Positions 8,843 through 17,551 are shown, numbered from the stretch's first letter. The stretch is DNA of 33,478 bases from Pseudomonadota bacterium (GCA_011773445.1 WVXP01000161.1:5327-38804); one strand, 5' to 3'. The notes: generated by a model from the letters alone, not told the origin. Translations and numbers: made by a program.

Positions 8843-10186
8843 GTGTCAAAACATCGGGTAATCATTGTCGGGGCGGGACCGGCGGGGATTTTCGCCGCGC
8901 TCAAACTTAAGGGCGCAGGTCTCCGACATATTCTGATCATAGAACAAGGGGAAGACATCGAACGGCGTAGACGGGATACAGGCAGAGACATTCTGTGCGG
9001 CTGGGGCGGAGCGGGGGCCTTCAGCGATGGAAAGCTGACCCTTTCTCCGGAAATCGGAGGATTTCTCGAAGATTTCATATCGAGGGACGAACTCAAGAAT
9101 CTTCTGATCGAGGCGGACGGGCTCTACCTCCACTATGGCGCCCCAAAGAAAACTTTCGGTTCACCCTCTGAGAAGACAGAGACCCTCACCTATCTGGCCA
9201 GACAGGCAGGGATGGAGTTTATCCCAACAGAGATTCGTCATGTGGGAACCGAGAACTGGGCCAAAATCCTCAAAAAAATGCGTGAAGACCTTGGCAAGGA
9301 GGTCACGGTTCGGACGAAAACGCGGGTAGAGCACCTGTGGGTCAACAAGGGAGCAGTCCGTGGTGTGGAGCTGGAAGATGGCCAAAAACTGGCTGCTGAC
9401 TGTGTGATCGTTTCTCCCGGGCGTTTCGGAGCCGATTGGGTCAAGCGCGAGATGGAACGGCTCGGTCTCTCTTCCTCCCCCAATCCCGTCGATATCGGTG
9501 TTCGGATTGAGTCTCCAGCCGTCATCTTGAAGGATCTGACCGATACGGCCTATGAATCCAAACTCATCTATTACTCCAAAACCTTTGATGATAGGGTGAG
9601 AACCTTCTGTATGAACCCTTATGGAGAGGTTGTCATCGAGGAGAGCAACGGCATTGTCACAGTCAACGGCCATAGCTATGCCAACAGGAAAACCGAGAAT
9701 ACCAATTTCGCCATCCTGGTTTCTAGCAATTTTACCGAGCCCTTTGATGATCCCATCAACTACGGGGGAGTCATTGCCAGGTTGGCAAACCTCCTGGGAA
9801 GGGGCGTCATCATTCAACGTTTGGGCGATCTCATGGAAGGGAGACGCTCCACACCCGAGCGCATTACGCGATGCATTACCCGGCCGACCCTCTCCTCTGC
9901 GACCCCTGGGGACTTGAGTTTCGTCCTCCCTTACCGGTATCTCAAAGATATCATGGAGATGCTTGAGGCTATGGACAAGATTGCACCTGGAATCTTCTCT
10001 CACCATACACTTCTCTACGGTGTGGAGGTCAAGTTTTATTCAAATCGAATCAGCCTCTCTCCCACGCTGGAGTCCCAGGTCAAAAACCTCTTTTTCATCG
10101 GCGATGGAGCTGGTATCACCCGGGGACTTCTCCAAGCTTCAGCGAGCGGCATCCTGGCAGCCCGGGAGATACTGAAAAGGGTGTGA
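8843..10186 (+). CDS. FAD-dependent dehydrogenase (COG2509-like)
   Basis: This is a flavoprotein of ~447 residues. The Rossmann FAD-binding motif VIIVGAGPAGIFAALKL lies at the very N-terminus, followed by GWGGAGAFSDGKLTLSPEIGG, characteristic of the uncharacterised dehydrogenase group COG2509. The C-terminal FAD motif is NLFFIGDGAGITRGLLQASASGILAA. I prefer GTG at 8843 because AGGAGGAAG lies immediately upstream (8832-8840) and the protein then starts just before the dinucleotide-binding fold; an ATG at 8765 inside cysS would add a 26-residue low-complexity leader. The substrate is unknown. Transcription may continue from cysS. Confidence 0.85.
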   Translation: MSKHRVIIVGAGPAGIFAALKLKGAGLRHILIIEQGEDIERRRRDTGRDILCGWGGAGAFSDGKLTLSPEIGGFLEDFISRDELKNLLIEADGLYLHYGAPKKTFGSPSEKTETLTYLARQAGMEFIPTEIRHVGTENWAKILKKMREDLGKEVTVRTKTRVEHLWVNKGAVRGVELEDGQKLAADCVIVSPGRFGADWVKREMERLGLSSSPNPVDIGVRIESPAVILKDLTDTAYESKLIYYSKTFDDRVRTFCMNPYGEVVIEESNGIVTVNGHSYANRKTENTNFAILVSSNFTEPFDDPINYGGVIARLANLLGRGVIIQRLGDLMEGRRSTPERITRCITRPTLSSATPGDLSFVLPYRYLKDIMEMLEAMDKIAPGIFSHHTLLYGVEVKFYSNRISLSPTLESQVKNLFFIGDGAGITRGLLQASASGILAAREILKRV

Positions 10187-10568
10187 TCAGGAGTCAGCCT
10201 CCCCAGAGAAGTTCTCAGGCGATTTCGAGAAGTGAGAAGCGGCCTTCAGGTGTCAGATTGAAAAATAGAGGCATTGAAAACCCTTCTGTTAACCACAGAG
10301 GCACGGAGATCGCAGAGAATTGTTTCGTCTTTGCCCATCGCGAGGCGGCGATGGCCAAAGACATTTCATCTGCACAGGGACGGCGGTTTGTCCGAAGGGC
10401 CGGAACTTTTCGTGTGCCGTAGCCCCGGCAAACGAGAGAATCAAATCCTCCGTGCCCTCGGTGACGCTGTGGTCGAAGAGACTGAAAGCGTGACGCTTAT
10501 TCTAAGTACATTCTGGTTCCTGACTTCTGCCCTTTGATTCTGACTCCTGACGACTGTCTTCTACAGTT
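10187..10568. repeat. Intergenic region with interrupted dispersed repeats
   Basis: This 382-bp gap before uvrB has no supportable gene. It contains AACCACAGAGGCACGGAG (10291-10308) and a partial inverse copy at 10448-10473 (CTCCGTGCCCTCGGTGACGC and on), a repeat type common between genes in environmental bacterial genomes. Between the arms is a hairpin, CTTTGCCCATCGC (10329-10341) against GCGATGGCCAAAG (10348-10360), 12 of 13 pairs. A C/T-rich segment at 10512-10552 resembles one at ~648-682. Confidence 0.6.
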
Positions 10569-12563
10569 ATGAACACCTTCAAACTAATCAGTGATTTCGA
10601 ACCTACCGGTGATCAACCCGAGGCCATTGAGAAACTGAGCTGTGCCCTGCTCGATGGCGTCCAGGAGCAAGTGCTTCTGGGAGTGACGGGATCCGGAAAG
10701 ACCTTCACAATGGCCAATACCATCGAAAGGGTCCAGAAACCCACGCTCGTCATATCCCACAACAAGACCCTTGCGGCGCAACTATACGGAGAATTCAAGG
10801 AACTCTTTCCGGAAAACGCAGTCGAGTTTTTCGTCAGTTACTACGACTACTATCAACCGGAGGCTTATATCCCCAGCGCTGACCTCTACATTGAGAAGGA
10901 CACCTCCATCAATGACGAGATTGATAAGATGCGTCATTCGGCTACGCGATCCCTTCTCGAACGGGACGACGTGGTCATCGTGGCCAGCGTATCATGCATT
11001 TACGGCTTGGGCTCACCCGAGGCCTATTACGGGTTACTTCTCTATCTCGAAAGGGGGGACCGAATTTCGAGAGACAAGATTCTCTCCAGACTCGTAGAGA
11101 TTCAGTATGAGAGAAACGATTTTGACTTCTACCGGGGAACCTTCCGGGTCCGTGGCGATGTGGTCGAGGTTTTTCCGGCCCACGAAGAAAGCCTGGCCGT
11201 TCGAATCGAGCTGTTTGGTGATGTTGTCGACACGATCTCTGAAATCGACCCCCTCAGGGGTCGGGTCGTCCGGAGGCTCGAGCGGATTGCCATTTATCCA
11301 GGCAGTCACTATGTCACGACCGAAGAGAGACGAAGAAAAGCCATCGAGAATATCCGCCTGGAACTGGAGGAGCGTCTGCAGTGGCTTCGTCAGAACGACC
11401 ACCTTCTCGAGGCCCAAAGATTGGAGCAGAGAACGCGGTTTGACTTGGAGATGCTCGAAGAGATCGGTTACTGTCAGGGTATCGAAAACTACTCCCGCCA
11501 CCTCACAGGCCGACAGCCAGGAGAACCGCCACCCACGTTGCTCGATTACTTCCCTAAGGATTTCCTCCTTTTCATTGATGAAAGCCACGTGACGATTCCA
11601 CAACTCAACGGTATGTACTGGGGTGATCGATCGAGAAAAGAGACCCTGGTCGAGTATGGTTTCCGTCTCCCCTCTGCCCTTGACAATCGTCCCCTCAGTT
11701 TCGAGGAGTTCGAGTCTCGTGTTAACCGGGTCGTCTACGTCTCAGCCACACCGGGGGAGTATGAAATGGGGAAGAGTCAGGACCATGTAGTTGAGCAGAT
11801 TATTAGACCCACAGGACTCATGGATCCTGAGATTCATGTGAAGCCCGCCACCAATCAAGTGGATGAACTTCTCGAAGAGATACGCAACCGGGTAGACTTG
11901 AATGACCGGGTTCTGATCACCACCTTGACCAAACGGATGGCAGAAGACCTGACCCAGTACTACGCCGACATTGGCCTCAGAGTCCGATATCTCCATTCAG
12001 AAATCGACACCCTCCAACGCTGGGAAATCATCCGAGATCTTAGGCTAGGAAAATTTGATGTCCTCATTGGCATCAACCTCTTGCGGGAGGGACTGGACAT
12101 TCCAGAGGTTTCTCTCGTCGCCATATTGGACGCGGACAAGGAGGGGTTTCTCCGATCGGAGAAATCTTTGATACAGACCTGTGGTCGAGCCGCTCGAAAC
12201 ATCAACGGGACGGTCATCCTTTACGCCGACCGGATCACGGCTTCGATGCAAAAGGCAATCGATGAAACGAACCGGAGAAGACAGATCCAGGCTGAATATA
12301 ATAGAGCAAAGGGCATTACGCCCAAGACCGTCCAAAAATCGATCAGAGACGGTCTGACATCGATTTTTGAGGCAGACTACCTCACCGTTCCTCTGGTGGC
12401 TGAACCCGAAGCGGCGTATGTGCCCCTCAATGCTATTCCAGAAACCGTCGAAAAACTGAAAAAAGAGATGAAAGAGGCAGCGGAGAGACTCGAGTTCGAA
12501 CGGGCAGCTGAACTACGGGATAGGATTAATCACCTCCAGCAACGGGAACTCAAGGAGAAATAG
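10569..12563 (+). CDS. uvrB: Excinuclease ABC subunit B
   Basis: UvrB (664 residues) is the DNA-damage verification helicase-like subunit of nucleotide excision repair; it works with UvrA for loading and UvrC for incision. Walker A is GVTGSGKT (38-45). The damage-clamping beta-hairpin region [15 protein letters not shown] is intact. Motif II is FIDESHV, and motifs V/VI are [14 protein letters not shown] and QTCGRAARN. The C-terminal UVR domain [20 protein letters not shown], which contacts UvrC, is complete. Start ATG 10569 matches the conserved F-x-L-x-S-x-FxPxGDQPxAI opening. No SOS box was evident by eye. The gene is convergent with uppP. Confidence 0.97.
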   Translation: MNTFKLISDFEPTGDQPEAIEKLSCALLDGVQEQVLLGVTGSGKTFTMANTIERVQKPTLVISHNKTLAAQLYGEFKELFPENAVEFFVSYYDYYQPEAYIPSADLYIEKDTSINDEIDKMRHSATRSLLERDDVVIVASVSCIYGLGSPEAYYGLLLYLERGDRISRDKILSRLVEIQYERNDFDFYRGTFRVRGDVVEVFPAHEESLAVRIELFGDVVDTISEIDPLRGRVVRRLERIAIYPGSHYVTTEERRRKAIENIRLELEERLQWLRQNDHLLEAQRLEQRTRFDLEMLEEIGYCQGIENYSRHLTGRQPGEPPPTLLDYFPKDFLLFIDESHVTIPQLNGMYWGDRSRKETLVEYGFRLPSALDNRPLSFEEFESRVNRVVYVSATPGEYEMGKSQDHVVEQIIRPTGLMDPEIHVKPATNQVDELLEEIRNRVDLNDRVLITTLTKRMAEDLTQYYADIGLRVRYLHSEIDTLQRWEIIRDLRLGKFDVLIGINLLREGLDIPEVSLVAILDADKEGFLRSEKSLIQTCGRAARNINGTVILYADRITASMQKAIDETNRRRQIQAEYNRAKGITPKTVQKSIRDGLTSIFEADYLTVPLVAEPEAAYVPLNAIPETVEKLKKEMKEAAERLEFERAAELRDRINHLQQRELKEK

Positions 12564-12574
12564 ACTAGGAACAA

Positions 12575-12651
12575 GGGTAAAAGACAAGGTGAAAGGTTCA
12601 CGGTTAAAGGATAACGGCAAACCCTGAATCCTTTGTCCTTTCTCCTTTTAC
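12575..12651. terminator. Imperfect inverted repeat between convergent uvrB and uppP
   Basis: Between the two convergent stop codons, GTAAAAG (12577-12583) pairs with CTTTTAC (12645-12651), and the purine-rich AAGGTGAAAGG (12586-12596) is partly complementary to CCTTTGTCCTTTC (12629-12641). The stem is broken by mismatches. It could act as a bidirectional terminator, or be another degenerate dispersed repeat; the purine-rich arm resembles the stretch at 17860-17895. Confidence 0.35.
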
Positions 12652-12658
12652 GTTTATC

Positions 12659-13486
12659 CTAACTCAAGAGCGAAAATATCAGCGTCAGCCCTCCAACAGC
12701 CCAACAGTAATAGGCAAAGCGGTAAAATCTTCCTCTTCTGATCACGCCTAGCAAAAGGCGAAGTGCAACGTAGCCGGTCAAGAAAGCAGCGAAAGCTCCG
12801 AGCAAAAAGTTCTGGGAAATCAATATTTCGTGCCCGCCAGAGGAGAGAAAGGGTGCACCCAACGCGCCGATCGTTGCAGGGATCATCAGGAGGAATGAGA
12901 ATCTTGCCGACAATTCCCTATCCAGCTCCCGAAAAAGGCCAGCAGAAACGGTCACACCCGACCGGGAAATTCCCGGAATCAAGGCAAAGGCCTGGACTAC
13001 CCCTACCCAGATGGCATCCCTGATTCCCATCTTCTCAGTATTTTTCTTGGAGACTTTTAGGCGGGAGGTCAACCAGAGAACCGTCCCTGTCACCATGAGC
13101 GTGAATCCCACAGCCAGAGAAGAGGCAAAAAGCGGTTCAATAAGCCTTTGGAGAGTAAGGCCCACAACAGCGATTGGAATCGTTCCCACTGCGATCCACA
13201 GGGCCAGTCGGCAGTTAGGCCGCTCGAAAAATCCCAAGAGGGGCTCATCTCTGAATCGATCCCCGAGATAGGCGAACAATTCCCTGAAGATGGACCCGAT
13301 ATCGGGCCAGTACACCAGAATGACAGCCGCGAGGGTTCCAACGTGGACGGTGATATCAAAAAACAGTTGGGGCTCTTCCAGACCAAATAGCCTCTGGGAA
13401 ATGACCAGATGCCCAGAACTACTGATAGGGAGAAACTCCGTAACCCCTTGAACGATTCCGAGGATAACAGACTCGAAAAGAGTAAT
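12659..13486 (-). CDS. uppP: Undecaprenyl-diphosphatase (UppP/BacA), apparent ATT start
   Basis: UppP dephosphorylates undecaprenyl pyrophosphate to recycle the lipid carrier for peptidoglycan and surface polysaccharides; it is a polytopic inner-membrane protein. Both signature motifs are present: GVTEFLPISSSGHL near the N-terminus and IPGISRSGVT in the second half, with many hydrophobic helices. The reading frame is open from a TAG upstream and has no ATG, GTG or TTG before the conserved VILGIVQG block. AGGAGG (plus-strand 13492-13497) sits 5 bases before ATT at 13486-13484, which would give a 275-residue protein aligned with family N-termini. The first ATG/GTG-type start (~13315) would remove the essential first motif. 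A mutated start or a base error in ATG is the alternative. Confidence 0.9.
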   Translation of the reverse strand: MTLFESVILGIVQGVTEFLPISSSGHLVISQRLFGLEEPQLFFDITVHVGTLAAVILVYWPDIGSIFRELFAYLGDRFRDEPLLGFFERPNCRLALWIAVGTIPIAVVGLTLQRLIEPLFASSLAVGFTLMVTGTVLWLTSRLKVSKKNTEKMGIRDAIWVGVVQAFALIPGISRSGVTVSAGLFRELDRELSARFSFLLMIPATIGALGAPFLSSGGHEILISQNFLLGAFAAFLTGYVALRLLLGVIRRGRFYRFAYYCWAVGGLTLIFSLLS

Positions 13487-13549
13487 AAGATCCTCCTGAT
13501 TCAGAAAAATCGGAACCTAGTAAGTTGCGAAGTCTTATTCAGATTTGTT

Positions 13550-13818
13550 CACTGGCTATTATTAAATTCGAAATACGAAGCACGAAGTTCGAAACAAATT
13601 CAAATTTCCAATACACTGAAATGTTCCGAATTCTATTCGCTCTTAGCCAATATGGTACCAAAGGGTTCTTCAAGATCGTAGCATTTTGGATTTTGTTTTT
13701 TTGTCATTAGGATTTTTTTCGGATTTCGAGATTCGACATTCGAATTTGATTGTTAAAAATAAGGCCTTTCCGGGCAGAATCAGCAATTTTTCACACAAAG
13801 AATTTTGGTATCTGGAGG
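13550..13818. repeat. Intergenic dispersed repeat rich in TTCGAA motifs
   Basis: This AT-rich stretch between uppP and the small export-family gene contains TTCGAAATACGAAGCACGAA at 13567-13586, then GTTCGAAACAAATTCAAATT. An opposite-sense half at 13718-13745 has TTCGGATTTCGAGATTCGAC and ATTCGAATTTG. The two halves look like arms of a large interrupted palindrome. The 13-mer TTCGGATTTCGAG also occurs at 2993-3005. Short open frames here have no coding character. Confidence 0.6.
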
Positions 13819-14331
13819 TCAAATGACCTTGATCAGAATACGAAAAGCCTCGACACCGCTGAGCACGATCACGGTGACAATCGTGCCTGCCATGAGAACC
13901 CCAATGATATTGGCAACAATGAACTTTCTGTAGCCCAACCCGATGAGATACGCCCCGAGCGCTCCAGAGTAAGACCCGGTTCCCGGAAAGGGGATCCCGA
14001 TAAATAGGGCGACCCCGATCTCCCCGTATCTGTCAACGGCTCTCTGAATCCGCCGTTGAGTCCTGACCACTATTCTCTGGTAGGACCGGTCCAGCCATGC
14101 GAACCTCAAAAAAAGGACCATCACTTTATCGACAAAGAGGTAGACTAGGGGTCCCAAGACGATGTTCGTGATCACGCAAACAACAACGACGCCCCACCAG
14201 GCCATATCGGCTCTCAGGATACCAAATGGGATACTCGCGCGAAGCTCCAGGGTCGGAATAAGGGTAATGAGAACCAGAATCAGGATTGTTTTCATCTCAT
14301 CAGAGCCAAAAAACGCCGTAAGGGTACCCAA
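13819..14331 (-). CDS. Small multi-drug export family membrane protein
   Basis: This protein of 158-170 residues is very hydrophobic, with about four membrane segments: ILILVLITLIPTLELRASIPFGIL, VVVCVITNIVLGPLVYLFV, ALFIGIPFPGTGSYSGALGAYLIGL and FIVANIIGVLMAGTIVTVIVL. The sequence PTLELRASIPFGI and the motif IPFPGTGSYSGALGAYLIG match the 'small multi-drug export' family (COG2426). The family name is historical and transport function is unproven here. The start is either TTG 14331 or ATG 14295 (MKTILILVL); the latter begins exactly at the first helix, and neither has a clear ribosome-binding site. It is on the same strand as uppP but separated by a repeat-filled gap. Confidence 0.75.
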   Translation of the reverse strand: MGTLTAFFGSDEMKTILILVLITLIPTLELRASIPFGILRADMAWWGVVVVCVITNIVLGPLVYLFVDKVMVLFLRFAWLDRSYQRIVVRTQRRIQRAVDRYGEIGVALFIGIPFPGTGSYSGALGAYLIGLGYRKFIVANIIGVLMAGTIVTVIVLSGVEAFRILIKVI

Positions 14332-14674
14332 AGCAATCTAAAATAACAAGCCCCCCTGCTGAAGGTGCAACAGGGCTTTCAGTTTGGGTTAGCGGGATCC
14401 CTGGTCCAAGATAGCTCAAGATCTGCCACTATCTGGTCATTCCTTTGATAAATTTTTGCAAAGAGGTGCACTCTGATCAAAGGGGTATAGAAAAACAGCA
14501 GATTTTGCCCCTTTGATCCGTATGGTGGATCCGCCTTTGTCAACGGAAGGCCTGGTGCTGGCAAAAAGCAGCCAGGTACAACGAAAAAAGGCTAATTCTT
14601 GGCCATGTTGCTGTCGATATACAATAATGAAATCAGAGGGTTTCCCAGAAGCACAAGAACGCGGCCGCATATCG
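14332..14674. other. Upstream region of the Wzz/kinase and peptide cassette
   Basis: The 400-bp divergent gap (to 14732) has no supportable gene. Near 14348-14378 an imperfect hairpin (AAGCCCCCCTG against CAGGGCTTT) could be a remnant terminator. The rest appears regulatory: CTTTGAT-type half-sites at 14443-14449, 14475-14485 and 14508-14518 lie upstream of the sigma-54-type promoter at 14678-14692. Confidence 0.5.
14475..14518. promoter_or_regulatory. Candidate enhancer-binding site: 11-bp perfect inverted repeat
   Basis: GATCAAAGGGG (14475-14485) and CCCCTTTGATC (14508-14518) are perfect inverse copies with a 22-bp spacer. A further half-like CCTTTGAT is at 14442-14449. The centre is ~195 bp upstream of the sigma-54-type promoter, a usual distance for a bacterial enhancer-binding protein. 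It could instead be a transcript hairpin, but there is no following T-run and no upstream plus-strand gene to terminate. The cognate regulator is not in the window. Confidence 0.45.
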
Positions 14675-14677
14675 GAT

Positions 14678-14692
14678 TGGCACTGTTTTTGC
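14678..14692 (+). promoter_or_regulatory. Sigma-54-type promoter before the wzz-like gene
   Basis: TGGCACTGTTTTTGC matches the sigma-54 consensus TGGCAC-N5-TTGC at every defined position and has the GG-N10-GC spacing. Transcription would begin near 14704, about 29 bases before the wzz-like start at 14733. It sits in a non-coding gap on the correct strand. Confidence 0.7.
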
Positions 14693-14732
14693 CCACTAAG
14701 CTCACAACCCATACGGAAGGCGCACTTGTCTG

Positions 14733-16082
14733 ATGGAAGGATCTGAAGTCCACCTTCTCGACTACCTCAGAATCGTTTACAAACGGAAGTGGCTCATTCT
14801 TGCGATCATGTTGATGGCCATGGCTCTGGGGGCTTTTCGTGTTTACCGGGCCGTGGCAATCTACCAGGCTGTGTGTACCATTAGTGTCGGGGACAGACAG
14901 AATACAACAATCCACGGGGGTCAGGTGGTTCAATACACTGACTACTGGTCTTCGGAGAAAAACATTAACACTCACCTCCAAATCATGCTGAGCGAACCTG
15001 TTCTTGAGGAGGTGAGCAACTCGTTGAACCTGGGCACACCATCCAACTCTCCGGTAGGGCCCGAAGCGTTGAGGGGCTATTACAGGATTGAGTCCGTGAA
15101 GGACACCAATCTCATACGAATCAAGGCAATTCACACGGATCCAGGGACAGCCCAGAAGCTAGCGAATGTCATGGCAACCAGCTATCGGGAGTTCAACATC
15201 AAGAAGCGCCTCGAGTCGTCTGAAAACAGCGTCTTATGGCTTAAGAAAGAGATCACGGACTTAAAAAAGAAGATGGAGGAGGCAGACTACAATCTCTACC
15301 AGTACAAGCAGAAAAGCCATATCCTTTCTTTGGAAAAAGAGACCAAAATGCAGGCCGAAGAACTCTCACAACTTCGGTCCACCCACAACGAAACCCGTGT
15401 CAAGCGCATTGAAATCGAGGCGAAAATAAGGGAGTTAGAAAGAATCCTCAAACTCAAGAACAAGTACATTCCCGCTTTCCTCGAAGGAGACGTTTTTCCC
15501 ACCTTAAGCAATAACCTTGTAAAAGCCAGACTCGAACTGGGGCAGCTACAGAAAAAATATGGACCGAGGCATCCGAAAATCATTGCTGCTCAATCGAATA
15601 TCACCTCGATTCAGGTCCAGATCGATCAGAATATCAAGAAGGCCATAAAGAGCCTCCAATCCGAGCATTCCGTTCTGCTCGCAAAAGAGCAGACCCTGGA
15701 AGCAACCATCAAGAACTATACCCAGAAGGCCATGAACACGGAGCAGAAACAAGTCCAGTATGCCCTTCTTGAGAAGGAAACCTTAATCAACAAAGAGCTC
15801 TATGACATCCTGGTGGCAAAGTTAAAGGAGATAAACATTACCGAGGGCCTCGAAACGCCGGAGATTACAGTCGTAGAGACGGCTGAAATGCCGGGAACTC
15901 CCATGCAGTCGAAGCGGAATATGAACCTGGCTATGTCCGCCATTCTCGGATTGGTTTTCTCGCTCGGTTTGGCTTTCTTCCTCGAATATCTCGATGTGGG
16001 GCTATCTACGAGAGAAGAGGCAGAGAAATATCTCGATCTTCCTGTCTTGGGAGTCATTCCGCAAACCCAGACAAGAAACTAG
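14733..16082 (+). CDS. Wzz/GumC-type polysaccharide chain-length determinant protein
   Basis: This is a 449-residue polysaccharide co-polymerase of the inner membrane. TM1 spans ~20-36 after the short cytoplasmic start (LLDYLRIVYKRKW, typical of Wzz). A large periplasmic part follows, with a long coiled coil (~165-350, e.g. LKKKMEEADYNLYQYKQK) and the conserved GPRHPKIIAAQSNI. A Pro-rich stretch ETAEMPGTPMQSKRNMN precedes TM2 (~398-418) and a short tail ending DLPVLGVIP. Such proteins set polymer length together with a BY-kinase, here encoded 10 bp downstream as a separate protein. The gene has its own sigma-54-type promoter. No glycosyltransferase or polymerase gene is in the window, so the polymer is unknown. 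Confidence 0.9.
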   Translation: MEGSEVHLLDYLRIVYKRKWLILAIMLMAMALGAFRVYRAVAIYQAVCTISVGDRQNTTIHGGQVVQYTDYWSSEKNINTHLQIMLSEPVLEEVSNSLNLGTPSNSPVGPEALRGYYRIESVKDTNLIRIKAIHTDPGTAQKLANVMATSYREFNIKKRLESSENSVLWLKKEITDLKKKMEEADYNLYQYKQKSHILSLEKETKMQAEELSQLRSTHNETRVKRIEIEAKIRELERILKLKNKYIPAFLEGDVFPTLSNNLVKARLELGQLQKKYGPRHPKIIAAQSNITSIQVQIDQNIKKAIKSLQSEHSVLLAKEQTLEATIKNYTQKAMNTEQKQVQYALLEKETLINKELYDILVAKLKEINITEGLETPEITVVETAEMPGTPMQSKRNMNLAMSAILGLVFSLGLAFFLEYLDVGLSTREEAEKYLDLPVLGVIPQTQTRN

Positions 16083-16092
16083 CAGGCAATCT

Positions 16093-17370
16093 ATGGGACA
16101 TAACCATCGTAGGAGCATTTTTGAGATTAGAAAGGACGGACCTTTTGCTGAGGCCTTTGACAGCCTCATGGTCAATTTTTCCCTGTCCTCAATCGATGAC
16201 CCGATCAAGAGTATTCTGGTTACAAGTAGCGTTATGGAGGAGGGAAAAACCCTTGTCGCTACCAATCTGGCGATCAATATCGCTGCCACGGGCAAGAAGG
16301 TCCTTTTGGTCGACCTAGACCTGCGCCGCCCCTCCGTGCACAAATGGCTCGATGTGAACGGGAATTTCGGCCTCGTGAATGCCCTGCTCGGTATCACGAG
16401 TGTCAACATCGAATCCGGCAGGTTGGGAGAATATACCATTGGCGATCTCCTCTACTTCCTTGAGGCTCAAGGTAGAAGCGCCTTGGTGACCTTCGAGAGC
16501 GACGGCACAGCTGTGGAAGTGACCGTCAAAGCCGGGCACATTATCAATGCCAATCTCAAGAATGGACCGATCGAGAGGAGTCTTGGAAGGATTCTCCTTC
16601 ACTGCAAAGGGATCACATCCGATCAATTGAAGGAAGCTCTGACCCTTCAGCAGCGTACAGGAAAACCCCTGAGCCAGCTCCTTGTCAGCCTCGGTTTTTC
16701 TCCTAAGGAAGAGATTAAGAAGATTACAAAAGCATTGATCGAAGAAAGCCTTCGGAGGCTCTTCCTTTTCGAGAATCCTACTTTTCGGATTGAGAACCTA
16801 AATAGCGCTCACATCGAAACCTATGCAGAAGAGGTTTCCAAAGAACAGGCCTATTTCAGAAGGTTTGTGGAACTCAACACAGCGCCCTTTTTCAATCGGG
16901 TGGTGAGCGCGGCCGTCAAGTCCACACCCGTTCAAAACCTCTTCGTTTGTCCCTGTGGAAAGCTTCCTCCCAACCCCGTGGAGGTCATGGGTTCGAAAAG
17001 AATGGAAGAGTTTGTCAAAATAGCCACCGCCAGTTTTGACATGGTCGTCCTCGACTCATCCCCGGTTTTGGGGGCAGCCCACGCATCTCTGTTACCCTCT
17101 CTCGTGGACGGAGTGCTCCTCGTCGTTCGGGCAGGAAAGACGGATAAGAAAATCATCCTGGAGGCAAAGAGGCAATTGGAAATGGCCAACGCCAAACTTC
17201 TTGGGGTGGTGCTCAATGGGGTGGACCGGAGAGTTCACTACCGCCGGTACTATCCCCACTATGCCCGAAGCGAGGAAGCAGACACCAAACAACCCGTTCA
17301 CCGGAAACTGATCCCCCTACTCCGGGGGAACTCCGATTCAGCCCCAGAACGGGGCCAAGAGGCGCGATAG
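16093..17370 (+). CDS. BY-kinase (CpsD/Wzc-like) homologue with inserted DUF4388-like domain
   Basis: This 425-residue cytoplasmic ATPase begins with ATG 16093, 10 bp after the wzz-like stop. Kinase parts are recognisable: Walker A in VTSSVMEEGKTLVATNLA (43-60), Walker A' VLLVDLDLRRPSVHKWL (70-86), then CGKLPPNPVEVMGSKRMEEF (288-307), Walker B FDMVVLDSSPVLG (315-327) and a Tyr-rich tail HYRRYYPHY (382-390). Between ~113 and ~275 lies an extra domain absent from ordinary BY-kinases: GDLLYFLEAQGRSALVTFE, then VKAGHIINANLKNG and ITSDQLKEALTLQQRTGKPL. It resembles DUF4388 (PATAN) domains of deltaproteobacterial signalling proteins. The usual PP in Walker B is SP and Walker A deviates (MEEGKT), so activity may be altered. 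Confidence 0.8.
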   Translation: MGHNHRRSIFEIRKDGPFAEAFDSLMVNFSLSSIDDPIKSILVTSSVMEEGKTLVATNLAINIAATGKKVLLVDLDLRRPSVHKWLDVNGNFGLVNALLGITSVNIESGRLGEYTIGDLLYFLEAQGRSALVTFESDGTAVEVTVKAGHIINANLKNGPIERSLGRILLHCKGITSDQLKEALTLQQRTGKPLSQLLVSLGFSPKEEIKKITKALIEESLRRLFLFENPTFRIENLNSAHIETYAEEVSKEQAYFRRFVELNTAPFFNRVVSAAVKSTPVQNLFVCPCGKLPPNPVEVMGSKRMEEFVKIATASFDMVVLDSSPVLGAAHASLLPSLVDGVLLVVRAGKTDKKIILEAKRQLEMANAKLLGVVLNGVDRRVHYRRYYPHYARSEEADTKQPVHRKLIPLLRGNSDSAPERGQEAR

Positions 17371-17551
17371 AAAAGCCACCCGCCGCCATGTGTGTTCCTC
17401 CTTTCCGCCCCTCTCTGACTCCTTCTCAAGATCAGGGAAAATGGCATGAATACTGCATAAATACGCTTGGATTTGTCCGTTTAAGAGACCTCCTGACATT
17501 CGGAACGAGATCTCCATATTGAGTCCCTTTTGAGTTGCACAACGAAACGAA
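17371..17551. other. Spacer between kinase and peptide cassette, with promoter
   Basis: The 181-bp gap holds no gene. Its main content is the sigma-54-like site at 17442-17457, giving a predicted leader of ~85 bases before the PqqD-like gene. CCCCC and GGGGG at 17313-17329, inside the 3' end of the kinase gene, could form a small stem but lack a T-run. Confidence 0.5.
17442..17457 (+). promoter_or_regulatory. Sigma-54-like promoter before the radical SAM peptide cassette
   Basis: TGGCATGAATACTGCA agrees with TGGCACG-N4-TTGCA except for two positions and keeps the invariant GG-N10-GC. It lies ~110 bp upstream of the PqqD-like start in the only sizeable gap between the kinase and the cassette. 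Expected transcription start is near 17468. Confidence 0.58.

Noticed and set aside
9161-10006. 281-residue minus-strand ORF
   Set aside because: It is antisense to the FAD-dependent dehydrogenase, whose frame has clear FAD motifs.
14513-14746. 77-residue plus-strand ORF upstream of the wzz-like gene
   Set aside because: It spans the inverted repeat and sigma-54 promoter, and has no ribosome-binding site or recognisable domain.
15994-16092. Extension of the BY-kinase start into the wzz-like gene
   Set aside because: It overlaps the conserved Wzz C-terminus out of frame; ATG 16093 directly follows the upstream stop.
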